From Nitrosospira sp. Nsp14 (lineage in GTDB: Bacteria; Pseudomonadota; Gammaproteobacteria; Burkholderiales; Nitrosomonadaceae): a stretch of 64,000 bases of DNA. A model generated the notes under the pieces. It saw nothing but the letters and a program-made list of their open reading frames with translations, was not told the origin of the DNA and ran no database searches. The stretch lies in the NCBI RefSeq assembly GCF_900113575.1, contig NZ_FOPV01000012.1, positions 1-64,000 on the forward strand, given 5' to 3'. This document shows positions 31,951 through 41,435 of the stretch, piece by piece. The position numbers and the translations under genes were made by a program. Numbering within the stretch: position 1 is the first letter of the stretch; the number at the start of each line of letters is the position of its first letter.

Positions 31951-32231
31951 AAGGACCGCTGAACAAATCTGCGCTGGCGCGACGGCGGCTTTGCGGGATG
32001 GGATGCGAAGGCGACGACGCGAATGGGTGATCCCCTTCGCTAGGAGTCTGACAAGGCAGACCACCCGCAAAGCCCCGTCCCATCAGGGTTGCGATAAATC
32101 GGGTGCTCATGGCGTTGCACTCCTTGGCATCGTCGTACGAGCTGCGGCCAGCTACGACCGGCGTCGCGCGCCTTATGATCATCCCGATTTTAACAGTAAC
32201 GCGCTCAGCGGAGATTTGTTCAGCGGTCCTT
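31951..32231. mobile_element. MITE-like 281-bp element with perfect 20-bp terminal inverted repeats
   Basis: The left end (31951-31970) reads AAGGACCGCTGAACAAATCT and the right end (32212-32231) is its exact reverse complement; weaker pairing continues about 10 bp inward (GCGCTGGCGC against CCGCTGAGCGC). No transposase fits inside 281 bp. A 53-residue minus-strand frame (32110-31949, starting MSTRFIATLMG) ends in the left repeat and is probably incidental. No target-site duplication is obvious at the flanks. This is the structure of a non-autonomous insertion element moved in trans by an IS with the same ends. It sits between two plus-strand genes. Confidence 0.65.
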
Positions 32232-32381
32232 AAGCAAGGGACGCGAACTTTATCCCGCCGTTCCCTGGCATGCCCTGGCATGAAGATGGACACGCCGCGT
32301 CGGGGATTGACGGGTTTATCGGAAGTCGCGCGACAAAAAAAATTCTGTTTGGCGAACAACCCACAAAAAAAAGGATAAATC

Positions 32382-34535
32382 ATGGCCACGCACTCACCCG
32401 TACCCTCACACACATGGAACTTCTTCCGTGCCGGCGGTTTCGACCAGGTGCAAATCGATACCGGCGCGGACCTGCTGGCGTTGAAGGAACTGGATCAGAA
32501 ATTATGGGTAGCGCTGAGCTGCCCGACACGCGGCATAGAATTCGATACGAAAACGCTCGACCTGATCGACAGCGATAACGATGCCCGCGTGCACGCCAAC
32601 GAAGTGCTGGGGGCGATCGGCTGGGCCGGGCGGTTGTTGCGAAATCCCGATCTGCTGGTGGAAGGCGGCAATAGCCTGGCCCTGGGCGAAATAGACGATG
32701 CCACGGAGGAAGGTCAACAAGTCCTGGCTTCAGCGCACTACATCCTTAAGAACCTCGGCAAGCCCGAGGCCGCCAGTATTTCCCTGGCGGACATGGCCGA
32801 CATCGAGAAATTCGTCGCGGGGTTGGAATTCAACGGCGACGGTGTCATTGCCGCGGCGCGCATTGCCGACGCAAGTTTACGGGCAACCATCGACGACATT
32901 ATCAAATGCCGCGGACCGGTAGCGGATTTGAGCGGCGAGCCCGGCATCAACCAGGAAATCAGTGACGCGTTTTTTACTGAAGTCTCCGCCTGGCTCGACT
33001 GGGAGGCCAACGCGGACGGGGACAAGGATGTCCGTTTCCTCGGGGAGAAGACCGGCGCCGCAGCCGATGCATTCCAGGCTGTCAAGGAAAAGGTAAACGA
33101 CTACTTTACGCGCTGCGGCATGGCCACCTACGACATTCGCGCAGCGATACCGCTCAGCCGGTCCGCGGAGGATTACCAGGGTGTCGCCGCGCAAACGCTA
33201 TCAACGCAAAGCATCGACATCGCGAATTTCCCGCTGGCGACAGTGGAGGCAGATAAACCTCTGCCTTTGGTTGCCGGCATCAACCCGGCCTGGCAAAGAC
33301 AGATCGAAGCGTTGCGCCAACATGCCATCGTTCCCCTGCTCGGCAAGAAGGAAAGCCTCTCCGCCGCCGAATGGGCAACGCTTGGCGCCCGGTTCGAGGC
33401 GTTCGAGGCTTGGCAAGCCGCCCGACCCGCCGGGAACGTCGAGCAACTGGGCGTGGCGCGCCTGCGCGAGATTGCCGCCAGCAACCATCGCGACGAGATC
33501 GACGAGTTGATCAGATTGGATAAATCGGTGGAAACCGAGGTAAAGGCGACCCTCTCGGTGGAACGGCTGCTGCGTTACCGCCGCGACCTGTACAAGCTGG
33601 TGAATAACTTCGTCTCGTTCCGCAGTTTTTACACGGGACGGGACAAGGCGATATTCCAGGTCGGAACGCTATACCTGGACAGCCGCAGCTGCGACCTGTG
33701 CGTGCGAGTCGAGGATATCGCCAAGCATGCGGAGTTTGCAGCCATGAGCGGCCTTTATCTCGCGTATTGCGACTGCATCCGCAAGGGTGGCACGGAAAAA
33801 ATGAGCATTGCCGCTGCGTTTACCGCCGGCGATTCGGATTTTCTCCTGGTGGGCCGCAACGGCATTTTCTATGATCGCAAAGGCAACGACTGGGACGCCA
33901 CCATCGTGCGCATCGTAGACCATCCGATCAGCATCCGCCAGGCGTTCTGGTCACCCTATAAAAAACTGGTCAGGTTCATCAACGATCAGTTGCGGAAACT
34001 CGCGGCCGCACGAGCCGCGGCGGCGGACGCAAAGCTTATCCAGACAGCTGTCGCGACCGCCACGCCGGTCGCCGCGGGCACGCCCCCGCCACCGCCCAAG
34101 GCGCCTTTCGACGTTGGCAAGTTCGCCGGGATCTTTGCCGCGATCGGGCTGGCGCTTGGTGCCATCGGCGGAGTGCTCGCATCCGTTATTGGCGGAATAC
34201 TGGGGTTGAAACTCTGGCAGATTCCCTTGGCTATACTCGGCATTATCCTGCTGATTTCTGGGCCGGCGATGATTGTCGCCTGGTTCAAGTTGAAAAAACG
34301 CAACCTGGGTCCGATGCTGGATGCAAACGGCTGGGCGATCAACTCGAGAGCCCTCATCAACATCTCGTTCGGCACCTCCCTGACCAAGCTCGCCCGCCTG
34401 CCGGAAGGCTCGAATCGCTCCCTGACCGATCCCTACGCGGACAAGAAACCGGTCTGGCCGTATTACCTGATCATCGCCGGAGTTGTCGTTGCCATGATCT
34501 TGCTGTGGCTGATGGGCCTGTTCGACGGGTCTTGA
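32382..34535 (+). CDS. Unrecognised 717-residue protein with EF-hand-like loops and C-terminal membrane helices
   Basis: The start ATG follows AAGGA at about 8 nt. The N terminus has no signal peptide. Near residues 66-77 DSDNDARVHANE has acidic residues at EF-hand positions 1, 3, 5 and 12; a second loop (FNGDGVI, about 148-155) and a third (NADGDKDVRF, about 210-219) are weaker. The long middle (about 230-560) is helical and soluble, with CDLCVRVEDIAKHAEF and an AYCDCIRKGG pair of cysteines. A Pro-rich linker (TPPPPPKAPF) leads to three membrane helices (about 575-600, 605-627, 690-712). I do not recognise the family or a function. The layout suggests a large cytosolic or periplasmic domain held at the membrane by its C terminus, possibly calcium-responsive. 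No operon partner is evident. Confidence 0.85.
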   Translation: MATHSPVPSHTWNFFRAGGFDQVQIDTGADLLALKELDQKLWVALSCPTRGIEFDTKTLDLIDSDNDARVHANEVLGAIGWAGRLLRNPDLLVEGGNSLALGEIDDATEEGQQVLASAHYILKNLGKPEAASISLADMADIEKFVAGLEFNGDGVIAAARIADASLRATIDDIIKCRGPVADLSGEPGINQEISDAFFTEVSAWLDWEANADGDKDVRFLGEKTGAAADAFQAVKEKVNDYFTRCGMATYDIRAAIPLSRSAEDYQGVAAQTLSTQSIDIANFPLATVEADKPLPLVAGINPAWQRQIEALRQHAIVPLLGKKESLSAAEWATLGARFEAFEAWQAARPAGNVEQLGVARLREIAASNHRDEIDELIRLDKSVETEVKATLSVERLLRYRRDLYKLVNNFVSFRSFYTGRDKAIFQVGTLYLDSRSCDLCVRVEDIAKHAEFAAMSGLYLAYCDCIRKGGTEKMSIAAAFTAGDSDFLLVGRNGIFYDRKGNDWDATIVRIVDHPISIRQAFWSPYKKLVRFINDQLRKLAAARAAAADAKLIQTAVATATPVAAGTPPPPPKAPFDVGKFAGIFAAIGLALGAIGGVLASVIGGILGLKLWQIPLAILGIILLISGPAMIVAWFKLKKRNLGPMLDANGWAINSRALINISFGTSLTKLARLPEGSNRSLTDPYADKKPVWPYYLIIAGVVVAMILLWLMGLFDGS

Positions 34536-34777
34536 ACCTCACGGAACGCAATACGCCAGCGCTGGAAGATTGCGTCGCGCTCTATTGATTGTCGGCGTGT
34601 TCGGGCATAAGCTGATATTTGTTCTATTTCGCCTTATCTGCGGCCGCATGCGCTTCTTCATATGCGGGAGGCAGTGAGGCCCGGGCTGCGATCCCGCGAT
34701 GGGCGCGGACGCGAACTGCGGCCCCGTTTTCTTTCTGGGAGAAGACGGAGGGAAAGATAATCGAGGAGGATAAAGCA

Positions 34778-35797
34778 ATGAATATCGATGAACTCAAGTC
34801 AACGGCGGAACAAATCGCCGCCCCGCAAAAAGGCATCCTTGCGGCAGACGAAAGCGGTCCAACCATCAAGAAGCGCTTCGAGCCGATCGGGGTGGAATCA
34901 ACCGAGGAAACACGGCGCCGGTACCGCGAAATACTTTTCACCACCGAAGGCATCGAACGTTATATCGGCGGCGTCATATTCTATGACGAAACGCTGCGCC
35001 AGACCGCCAGCGATGGCACGCCCTTCCCCAAACTGCTCTGGAACCGGGGCATCCTGCCCGGCATCAAGGTGGATAAAGGCGCGAAGGCGCTGGCATTGCA
35101 GCCGGGCAACAAAGTGACCGAAGGCCTGGACGGATTGCGCGACCGGCTCGCAGAGTATAAGCAGCTCGGGGCAAGATTTGCCAAATGGCGCGCCGTAATG
35201 GAAATCGACGAGCACGACATTCCCTCCGACTACGCCATTTGCGCCAATGCCCATGCGTTGGCGCGCTATGCGGCCCTGTGCCAGGAAGTCGATCTTGTGC
35301 CAATCGTCGAACCTGAAGTGCTCATGGACGGCGCCCATGACATCGACCGGTGCGAGGTCGCCACATCGTGGATGCTCGCTCGTGTCTTCGCGGAGCTTGA
35401 CGCTCACGGGGTCCTGTTTGAGGGCATGCTGCTCAAGCCTAATATGGTGATACCCGGAAAGAAGTGCCCGCAACAGGCCAGCGTCCCCGAAGTCGCTGAA
35501 GCGACAGTCCGCTGCATGCGCCGCTACGTCCCCGCCGCGGTGCCGGGCATCGTTTTCCTCTCCGGTGGGCAAAGCGCGGAGGATGCGACCGACCATCTAA
35601 ACGCCATGAACGCGATGGGGGAGTATCCGTGGCAACTCAGTTTCTCCTACGGACGCGCACTGCAGGCGCCGGTCCTCTCAACCTGGAAAGGACAGGAAGA
35701 AAATGTCCCGGCGGCGCAGCGGGAATTTCACAAACGCTGCCAGTTGAACGGCTTGGCGCGCGAAGGCATATACAGCAGGGCGATGGAAGCCGCCTGA
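34778..35797 (+). CDS. Class I fructose-bisphosphate aldolase
   Basis: It cleaves fructose 1,6-bisphosphate to dihydroxyacetone phosphate and glyceraldehyde 3-phosphate (and the reverse, in gluconeogenesis and the Calvin cycle) through a Schiff-base lysine, without metal. 339 residues, homologous to the eukaryotic-type class I enzyme: AAPQKGILAADESGPTIKKR at the N terminus, VIFYDETLRQ, FAKWRAVMEI, PIVEPEVLMDG, the active lysine in GMLLKPNMV and FLSGGQSAEDAT. The ATG at 34778 follows a strong GAGGAGGA; the frame is open further upstream but without homology. In an autotroph it would serve carbon fixation; that is inference. DUF190 follows 33 bp later. Confidence 0.95.
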   Translation: MNIDELKSTAEQIAAPQKGILAADESGPTIKKRFEPIGVESTEETRRRYREILFTTEGIERYIGGVIFYDETLRQTASDGTPFPKLLWNRGILPGIKVDKGAKALALQPGNKVTEGLDGLRDRLAEYKQLGARFAKWRAVMEIDEHDIPSDYAICANAHALARYAALCQEVDLVPIVEPEVLMDGAHDIDRCEVATSWMLARVFAELDAHGVLFEGMLLKPNMVIPGKKCPQQASVPEVAEATVRCMRRYVPAAVPGIVFLSGGQSAEDATDHLNAMNAMGEYPWQLSFSYGRALQAPVLSTWKGQEENVPAAQREFHKRCQLNGLAREGIYSRAMEAA

Positions 35798-35830
35798 ACG
35801 CAGCGCACCGATCGTCCATGCGGGGCATTC

Positions 35831-36157
35831 ATGGAAAGCGCACGCGGAATATACCTCAAGTTCTATGTAAGCGAATACCGCGAACACAAGGGCATCCTGG
35901 TGTTCGAATGGCTGCTTGAGCGCGCACGCAAGTTCGGCCTGGAGGGGGGCACCGCAACGCGCGCTGTTGCCGGCTTCGGGCGCCACGGCGCGCTGCACGA
36001 GGAAACGTTCCTTGAGATCGCGGCGGACCTGCCGGTGGAAGTGAGTTTCGTCCTGACTGAGGAGGAGGCCGCGCTTTTCCTCGACCTGCTGCAACTGGAA
36101 AACATCGACCTGTTCTATGTCAAATTCCCGGTGGAGTACGGGTTTCTGCCCGACTAG
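35831..36157 (+). CDS. DUF190 family protein (PII-like fold)
   Basis: 108 residues of the DUF190 family: LKFYVSEYREHKGILVFEWLLERARKFG is the first strand-helix, TRAVAGFGRHGALH is the conserved loop, and DLPVEVSFVLTEEEAALFLDLL the second half. DUF190 proteins resemble PII signal proteins and often form trimers; some occur beside ion-channel genes. Here it follows the aldolase gene by 33 bp on the same strand, with only a weak ribosome site, so it may be co-transcribed with it. No ligand or partner can be named from the sequence. Confidence 0.85.
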   Translation: MESARGIYLKFYVSEYREHKGILVFEWLLERARKFGLEGGTATRAVAGFGRHGALHEETFLEIAADLPVEVSFVLTEEEAALFLDLLQLENIDLFYVKFPVEYGFLPD

Positions 36158-36255
36158 TCATGCCTTCAAGCGCCGCCGCTAGCGTGTGCAATCGCAACTC
36201 GGAGAGTTCGACTCCCTCTTTCCTCCATATTAACTGCCTAAATTTCTACGTGCGT

Positions 36256-37392
36256 CTAGCCCAATGGACGCTTTCGCCGCGCCGTGAACCCCAGCAGGCC
36301 CAGCCCTGCTAAAACCATGGCGTAGGATTCCGGTTCAGGGATAAGGCCAACGGCGATGACCTGGCCCGCGTTATTGATGTCTAAGGCGGTGTATAGCCAA
36401 ACTCCGTCCGGATCAACCAGTGAATTGAGATCGGTAACCCCCGTGCCATTGGCACCGGTAATGAAAGCAGCGGCGCTAGTCGAGGTGGATGAAAATCCCA
36501 CCACCTGCCCCGCATCGTTGATGCCAGATGCGTAGCTGTAATTACCACCTAAAGTATCGAGGAACCTTATACTCTCGCCATTGGGACCGGTCATGAAAGC
36601 ATGAAGATCATCGGGGGTTGTGGAATATCCCACCACTTGCCCAGCATCGTTGATGTCAGAAGCGCTGCTCCCAACGCCCCCTAAAGTGCCAAGATCCATC
36701 ATTCTTACGCCTTCGGGACTGGTGACGAAAGCATGATTTGGACCGTTGGTCGTCTCCGAAGCACCCACCACTTGCCCAGCAGCGTTGATGCCAGTAGCCC
36801 CGCTATTATTCCCGCCAAGAGTGCCAAGGTCCCTCATGCTTTCGCCATTGGGACCGGTGATAAAAGCATGACTCTCCCCGCCGGCTCTCTCGGAAAATCC
36901 CACCACTTGCCCAGCATCGTTGATATCAGAAGCGATGCTCTGAACGCCCCCTAAAGTGCCAAGGTCCCTCATCCCCAACCCATCAGGGCCAGTGATGAAA
37001 GCATGAATCATCCCGCTCGCGGTATCGGAATATCCCACCACCTGCCCGGCGCCGTTGATGCCATTAGCCCAGCTCCGGTTCCCGCCCAGGGTGCCAAGGT
37101 CCCTCATGCCCACCCCATCCGGGCCGGTGATAAAAGCATGATCCCAAGCCCCAGGAGCGCTCCCCTGAAGGGAGTAACTCCCCACCACTTGTCCGGCATC
37201 GTTGATCGCCTGGGCATCTGTGACACCCCCGCCCAAACTCCCTAGCTGTCTCGCGGTGTTGCTGTTAAGGTCAATCAGGAATGTTTCCCAGATAAGGTCC
37301 TGGGCGGTGGCATGAGTGACAAAACCGAGGCCAGCAAACAGAGATGCAGCGAGGATAAAGGTGCGGATTTTAGAGCGAAGCGCAATTTTCAT
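36256..37392 (-). CDS. HAF-repeat PEP-CTERM protein, copy 1
   Basis: 378 residues. Parts in order: signal peptide (MKIALRSKIRTFILAASLF...ATAQ, about 1-30); a short strand (LIDLNSNTARQLGSLGG); six repeats of about 45 residues, each built as HAFITGPDG.GMRDLGTLGG followed by ..A.GINDAGQVVG (the HAF extracellular repeat); a distinct terminal half-repeat (VTDLNSLVDPDGVWL...DINNAGQVIAVG); and a PEP-CTERM tail PEPESYAMVLAGLGLLGF with the basic end ARRKRPLG. The tail is the sorting signal cleaved by an exosortase, so the protein should be exported and processed at the cell surface. No exosortase is in the window. RBS AGGAGAG lies about 9 nt upstream. It is the first and outermost of the tandem family, with a slightly degraded promoter. 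Confidence 0.9.
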   Translation of the reverse strand: MKIALRSKIRTFILAASLFAGLGFVTHATAQDLIWETFLIDLNSNTARQLGSLGGGVTDAQAINDAGQVVGSYSLQGSAPGAWDHAFITGPDGVGMRDLGTLGGNRSWANGINGAGQVVGYSDTASGMIHAFITGPDGLGMRDLGTLGGVQSIASDINDAGQVVGFSERAGGESHAFITGPNGESMRDLGTLGGNNSGATGINAAGQVVGASETTNGPNHAFVTSPEGVRMMDLGTLGGVGSSASDINDAGQVVGYSTTPDDLHAFMTGPNGESIRFLDTLGGNYSYASGINDAGQVVGFSSTSTSAAAFITGANGTGVTDLNSLVDPDGVWLYTALDINNAGQVIAVGLIPEPESYAMVLAGLGLLGFTARRKRPLG

Positions 37393-37442
37393 GATGATCT
37401 CTCCTGAGAAGGATGCGCACTATCGAAGCAGGGCCCGATTTA

Positions 37443-37470
37443 ACACTGGGTGAAGAAGCTGAATTGTCAA
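37443..37470 (-). promoter_or_regulatory. Family promoter of HAF copy 1
   Basis: TTGACA at 37470-37465 on the minus strand, then 16 nt, then CAGTGT at 37448-37443. The -35 box and the following ATTC match the other family promoters; the -10 box is the poorest of the set. Confidence 0.5.
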
Positions 37471-37641
37471 GGCAGGAGGGATAGGCATCTTGGCCCTTTG
37501 GTAACATCTGTAAAAACCTATCCTGAGCCTGAACGTCGGTTCGGCAGGGGGTTCGCAGGGGTCAGATAGGACAAAGACCGGAGGCAGGCGGGAGGCCCGT
37601 GATGGCTCTGAGCAGATACCGCGGTAAATTGGAACGCGAAT

Positions 37642-38355
37642 CTAGATCAGCAGGCGCTGTCGCCGCGCCATGAACCCCAGCAGGCCCAGCCCAGCTAAAA
37701 ACATGGCGTACGACTCGGGCTCGGGAATTTGGATGGCGATGACCTGACCCTCGTTATTGATGTCTATCCGTTACCTAGAATAACGCCATCCGGCAGGTCG
37801 ACTAGCGAATTGAGGTCGGTCATGCCTTCGCCATTAGGCCCGTGACGAAAGCATGGGCAGGGCCTCGGATGTCCAGGAATATCCAACAACCTGCCCGATA
37901 TCATTGGTGCCCAATGCGAAATTGCCGTAAAAACCACCTAACGTACCAAGGTCCCTCATGCCGAGGCCATCGGCTCCCCGTGATGAAAGCATAGGCGGAG
38001 CCCAGAGCCGTGTAGGACCACCACACCGACCGCCTGGCCAGCATCGTTAACGCCAAAAGCCTCGCTGTAACCGCCCCAAGCGTGCCAAGATCTCTCATCC
38101 CCATGCCACCAGCGCTGGTGAGGAAGGCATGGTAATCTCCAGCAGCAACGCGGGACTATCCTACCGCCTGCCCCGCATCGTTGATGCCAGTAGCACGGCA
38201 CGGCTGGAACTGCCGCCCACTGTGCCAAGGTCCCTCATACCCATCCCATTCGGTCCGGTGATGAAAGCACGGATTGCCCCGCATTATTAATGTCGTAAAC
38301 CCAGTCGCCAGGGTTGCCAATAACCCTCATGTCATCACCGTCGGGGGCACAGCAC
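37642..38355 (-). pseudogene. HAF-repeat PEP-CTERM remnant, copy 2
   Basis: The 3' end is intact as a PEP-CTERM tail (PEPESYAMFLAGLGLLGF then MARRQRLLI and a stop at 37642), but upstream the HAF repeats are in several frames, with small deletions around 37765, 37840, 37975, 38090 and 38270, and no signal peptide or start can be found. About four repeat units can be traced. No family promoter precedes it. It is a long-decayed copy lying between two intact ones. Confidence 0.85.
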
Positions 38356-38371
38356 GAGTTTTAACGGGTTT

Positions 38372-39532
38372 CTACAACGCCTCCCGCCTTTGCCGAATCA
38401 TGAACGCGAGTAGTCCCAGCCCGGCTAAAAACATGGCGTAGGTTCCGGGTTCGGGGATAACGCCGATGGCTATCACTTGGTCCACGTTATTGATGCCGGT
38501 GGCTTCGGTTAGAACCAGCCCACCACGCACATCAACGAGCGAATTGAGATCCATCATGCCTGTGCCATCGGGGCCGGTAATGAAAGCATGGCGAGCGCCT
38601 TCAACCGTGGGAGAATAACCCACCACCTGTCCAGCCTCGTTGAAGCCCTGAGCGATGCTGTAATCAAATCCGCCACTACCGCCCAAAGTGCCAAGGTCTC
38701 TCATCCCCATCCCATCGGGGCCGATGATGAAAGCATGGGGGGCGCCTCCAGCGGTGTAAGACCAACCCGCCGCCTGCCCGGCGCCGTTGATGCCAGAAGC
38801 ATCGCTGTGATCACCGCCCAAAGTGCCAAGGTCTCTCATACCCATCCCGTCGGGGCCGGTGATGAAAGCATGCTGAAGACCTTCAGCCGTGTAAGACCAA
38901 CCCGCCACCTGCCCGGCGTCGTTGATGCTGGAAGCACTGCTTTCAGTACCGCCCAAAGTGCCAAGGTCTCTCATACCCATCCCGTCGGGGCCGGTGATGA
39001 AAGCATGGCTGGGGCCGCCTCCAGCCGCGAGAGACCAACCCACCACCTGCCCGGCGTCGTTGATGCTGGAAGCACCGCTATGATCATAGAAGCCAGTGCC
39101 GCCCAACGTGCCAAGGTCTCTCATCCCCATCCCGTCGGGGCCGGTGACGAAAGCATGGTGAAGACCTTCAGCCGTGTAAGACCAACCCGCCACCTGTCCC
39201 GCATCGTTAATGCTGGAAGCACCGCTATGATCATAGAAGCCAGTGCCGCCCAACGTGCCAAGGTCTCTCATCCCCATCCCGTCGGGGCCGGTGATGAAAG
39301 CATGCCGAAGACCTTCAGCCGTGGAAGACCAACCCGCCACCTGCCCGGCGTCGTTGATGCGGTTAAAGCCGGAATCATACGGGCCACCACCACCGCCCAA
39401 AGTGCCAAGCTCGGTTACCGTCTTGCTGTTGAGGTCGATGAGATATGAACGTACTTGTGCGGAGGCGGGGGTGCCGAAACCCAGACCAGCGAAAAATGCT
39501 GCAGCGAGGATAAAGCCAGGGATGATTTTCAT
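38372..39532 (-). CDS. HAF-repeat PEP-CTERM protein, copy 3
   Basis: 386 residues, signal peptide MKIIPGFILAAAFFAGLG...ASAQ, six HAF repeats, terminal module MMDLNSLVDVRGG...INNVDQVIAIG and tail PEPGTYAMFLAGLGLLAFMIRQRREAL. The first three repeats contain an insert, and repeats 1-2 and 2-3 junctions carry GTGFYDHSGASSINDAGQV twice almost unchanged, also at DNA level (around 39040-39110 and 39190-39250), which points to a recent internal duplication. The tail lacks the usual ARR and has Q and E among the basic residues. RBS AAGAGGAG precedes the ATG. Confidence 0.9.
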   Translation of the reverse strand: MKIIPGFILAAAFFAGLGFGTPASAQVRSYLIDLNSKTVTELGTLGGGGGPYDSGFNRINDAGQVAGWSSTAEGLRHAFITGPDGMGMRDLGTLGGTGFYDHSGASSINDAGQVAGWSYTAEGLHHAFVTGPDGMGMRDLGTLGGTGFYDHSGASSINDAGQVVGWSLAAGGGPSHAFITGPDGMGMRDLGTLGGTESSASSINDAGQVAGWSYTAEGLQHAFITGPDGMGMRDLGTLGGDHSDASGINGAGQAAGWSYTAGGAPHAFIIGPDGMGMRDLGTLGGSGGFDYSIAQGFNEAGQVVGYSPTVEGARHAFITGPDGTGMMDLNSLVDVRGGLVLTEATGINNVDQVIAIGVIPEPGTYAMFLAGLGLLAFMIRQRREAL

Positions 39533-39605
39533 GATGCTCCTCTTCGGTATTCTTCAACAACAGGATGGGACTGCCAAGCTGTGAAAAAGCAATAATCCTA
39601 GTTTA

Positions 39606-39633
39606 AAGATAGATTAAAGACTTGAATTGGCAA
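39606..39633 (-). promoter_or_regulatory. Family promoter of HAF copy 3
   Basis: TTGCCA at 39633-39628, 16 nt, TATCTT at 39611-39606. One change from the family TTGACA box. The rest of the 336-bp spacer (39533-39868) has no gene; its left part resembles the spacer after copy 7 (GGCCAG...GAAGTTATTA...CAGGGCTATCCCAGGCTAA). Confidence 0.55.
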
Positions 39634-39868
39634 GGCGGACGAAATGGGAGATGCGCCTGGAAAGGCAACAGCAAAGGCGCCTTTGGGCGGTTCCTGAGGG
39701 AAAGGCAGTCTTCCTCTTTTAACGCTCCGGCGGCTTTAAACGCGCTGCCCATTTCTCGGCAAAAGCAACCCGCAGGGCCTTATGTTGGGGAGAGCATGCC
39801 AGGTGCGAGGGCTCATCAAGCAGCAGCTGCAACTACAGCATCATGGAAGTTATTAGGCCAGTACAGGG

Positions 39869-41194
39869 CTATCCCAGGCTAAACGTATTCCGGGCACTCA
39901 TCTTCTTTCGTCGCGCAATGAATCCAATCATGGCCAGGCCTGCAAGAAAGAGCGCAGAGGTCTCCGGCTCCGGGATGACTCCAATCGCGATGACCTGCCC
40001 TGCGTTATTGATGTCCACCGCCCCGGTTAGAATAATTCCCTCCGGCAGGTCAACCAGCGAATTGAGGTCGGTAATGCCCGCGCCATTAGGGCCAGTTATA
40101 AAAGCGTGGAAGGCCAAAGACCCGGCCTCGAGGTTAGACTGCCCAACCACCTGCCCGGCATTGTTGATCGCATACGCTCCGCTGTAATCTCCACCGAGCG
40201 TGCCGAGCTCCCTGGTGCCTGCGCCATCCGGCCCGGTAATGAAGGAGCGGTGAAGGTCAGGGAAGTCTTCTTCCGGCATCCAGTAAGTTAAGGTAACCTG
40301 GCCAGTATCATTAATTCCGGTAGCGCCACTTGAAATTGCGTTAGAGTCGGAGAGGCCAACGTCTCTAATGCCGACCCCATCCTCGCCGGTGATAAACGGT
40401 TGGTGGGAAGGATCGCCGGCGCTACCCGTAACCTGCCCTGATGCATTGATACTGGAAGGACTGACAAAATACCAGCCGCCGCCACCCCCGTCAGGACCAA
40501 CAGCGATATCCTTCATGCCCGCCCCATTCGGACCCGTGATAAAGGCATGCCAACTCCAACTCCCACAACACGGTTCGATCCGCTCCTCCGTGAACCATCC
40601 CACCACTTGCCCTTTATCATTGATGTCCCCAGCCTTACTGATGAGCTTACTTGCTGTGAGATCCCGCATACTCATTCCATCAACGTCGGTCATAAAAGCA
40701 TGCGAGGCGCCTCCAGATGTATCGGACGATCCCACCACCTGCCCGGAATTGTTGATGCCAGAGGCCTCGCTGTTCCTCCCGCCTAGAGTGCCAAGATCCC
40801 TCATCCCCATGCCGTTGGGGCCAGTGATGAAAGAATGGAAAGAATAGTCGTATGTTGTTACCACTACCTGCCCGCTATCGTTGATGTCATAAGCAACGGT
40901 GTACATCCCACCAAGAGTGCCAAGGTCCTTCATTCCTACCCCATCAGGGCCGGTGATAAAAGCATGCGAACCGCCGATGGAGTAAGACTCCCCCACCACC
41001 TGCCCGGCGTCGTTCAGCGCCGCGGGGCGAGTCTGTCCTCCCTCGAGGTTCCCTAACTCGGTCGCTGTCCTGGTGTTCAGATCAATAAAATAGGCGCGGT
41101 CCTGTGCGGCGGCATGAGTAATAAACCCAGGGCCCGCAAACAGGGCTGCAGCGAGGATAAAGCTGCTCGCTTTGAAGCAATGGGTAATTTTCAT
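39869..41194 (-). CDS. HAF-repeat PEP-CTERM protein, copy 4 (seven repeats)
   Basis: 441 residues from ATG 41194, the longest intact member. Signal peptide MKITHCFKASSFILAAALFAG...AAAQ, then seven diverged HAF units instead of six; several have lost the GMRDLGTLGG core (for example MRDLTASKLISKAGDI and GIRDVGLSDSNAI), and one carries two adjacent cysteines (RIEPCCGSW), rare in this family. Terminal module ITDLNSLVDLPEG...DINNAGQVIAIG and tail PEPETSALFLAGLAMIGF with IARRKKMSARNTFSLG. The frame remains open 48 bp upstream, but the signal peptide sets the start. It is probably an older copy under looser constraint. Confidence 0.88.
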   Translation of the reverse strand: MKITHCFKASSFILAAALFAGPGFITHAAAQDRAYFIDLNTRTATELGNLEGGQTRPAALNDAGQVVGESYSIGGSHAFITGPDGVGMKDLGTLGGMYTVAYDINDSGQVVVTTYDYSFHSFITGPNGMGMRDLGTLGGRNSEASGINNSGQVVGSSDTSGGASHAFMTDVDGMSMRDLTASKLISKAGDINDKGQVVGWFTEERIEPCCGSWSWHAFITGPNGAGMKDIAVGPDGGGGGWYFVSPSSINASGQVTGSAGDPSHQPFITGEDGVGIRDVGLSDSNAISSGATGINDTGQVTLTYWMPEEDFPDLHRSFITGPDGAGTRELGTLGGDYSGAYAINNAGQVVGQSNLEAGSLAFHAFITGPNGAGITDLNSLVDLPEGIILTGAVDINNAGQVIAIGVIPEPETSALFLAGLAMIGFIARRKKMSARNTFSLG

Positions 41195-41245
41195 GATCGA
41201 GTTGTCCCTCGGAAGGACGCACACTGCGAAAGCAAGGCACATTTA

Positions 41246-41273
41246 AAACTAGACGAGGAAGCCGAATTGTCAA
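41246..41273 (-). promoter_or_regulatory. Family promoter of HAF copy 4
   Basis: TTGACA at 41273-41268, 16 nt, TAGTTT at 41251-41246. The spacer sequence ATTCGGC...CGTC is shared almost base for base with copies 12 and 13. Confidence 0.6.
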
Positions 41274-41435
41274 GGCACGATGAATTCCAAGTCGGGCCGC
41301 CCGCTTCAACCCGCGCATTAACGCATCTAACAAACGACGCTTCGATAGCGTGTTGACAGAGATCTGACGGGATAAAAACCGGTGGTCGGCCGCAGGCGGT
41401 CCGGGACGACGCCCACAGATGCAGCGGTAGCTTAC

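Noticed and set aside
36190-36232. Sequence resembling the 3' end of a tRNA-Ser (GAGAGTTCGACTCCC...TTTCCTCCA) just before the HAF array, a possible integration scar.
   Set aside because: The T-stem has mismatches, no matching 5' half exists and no integrase or repeated attachment site is seen at the other end of the array.
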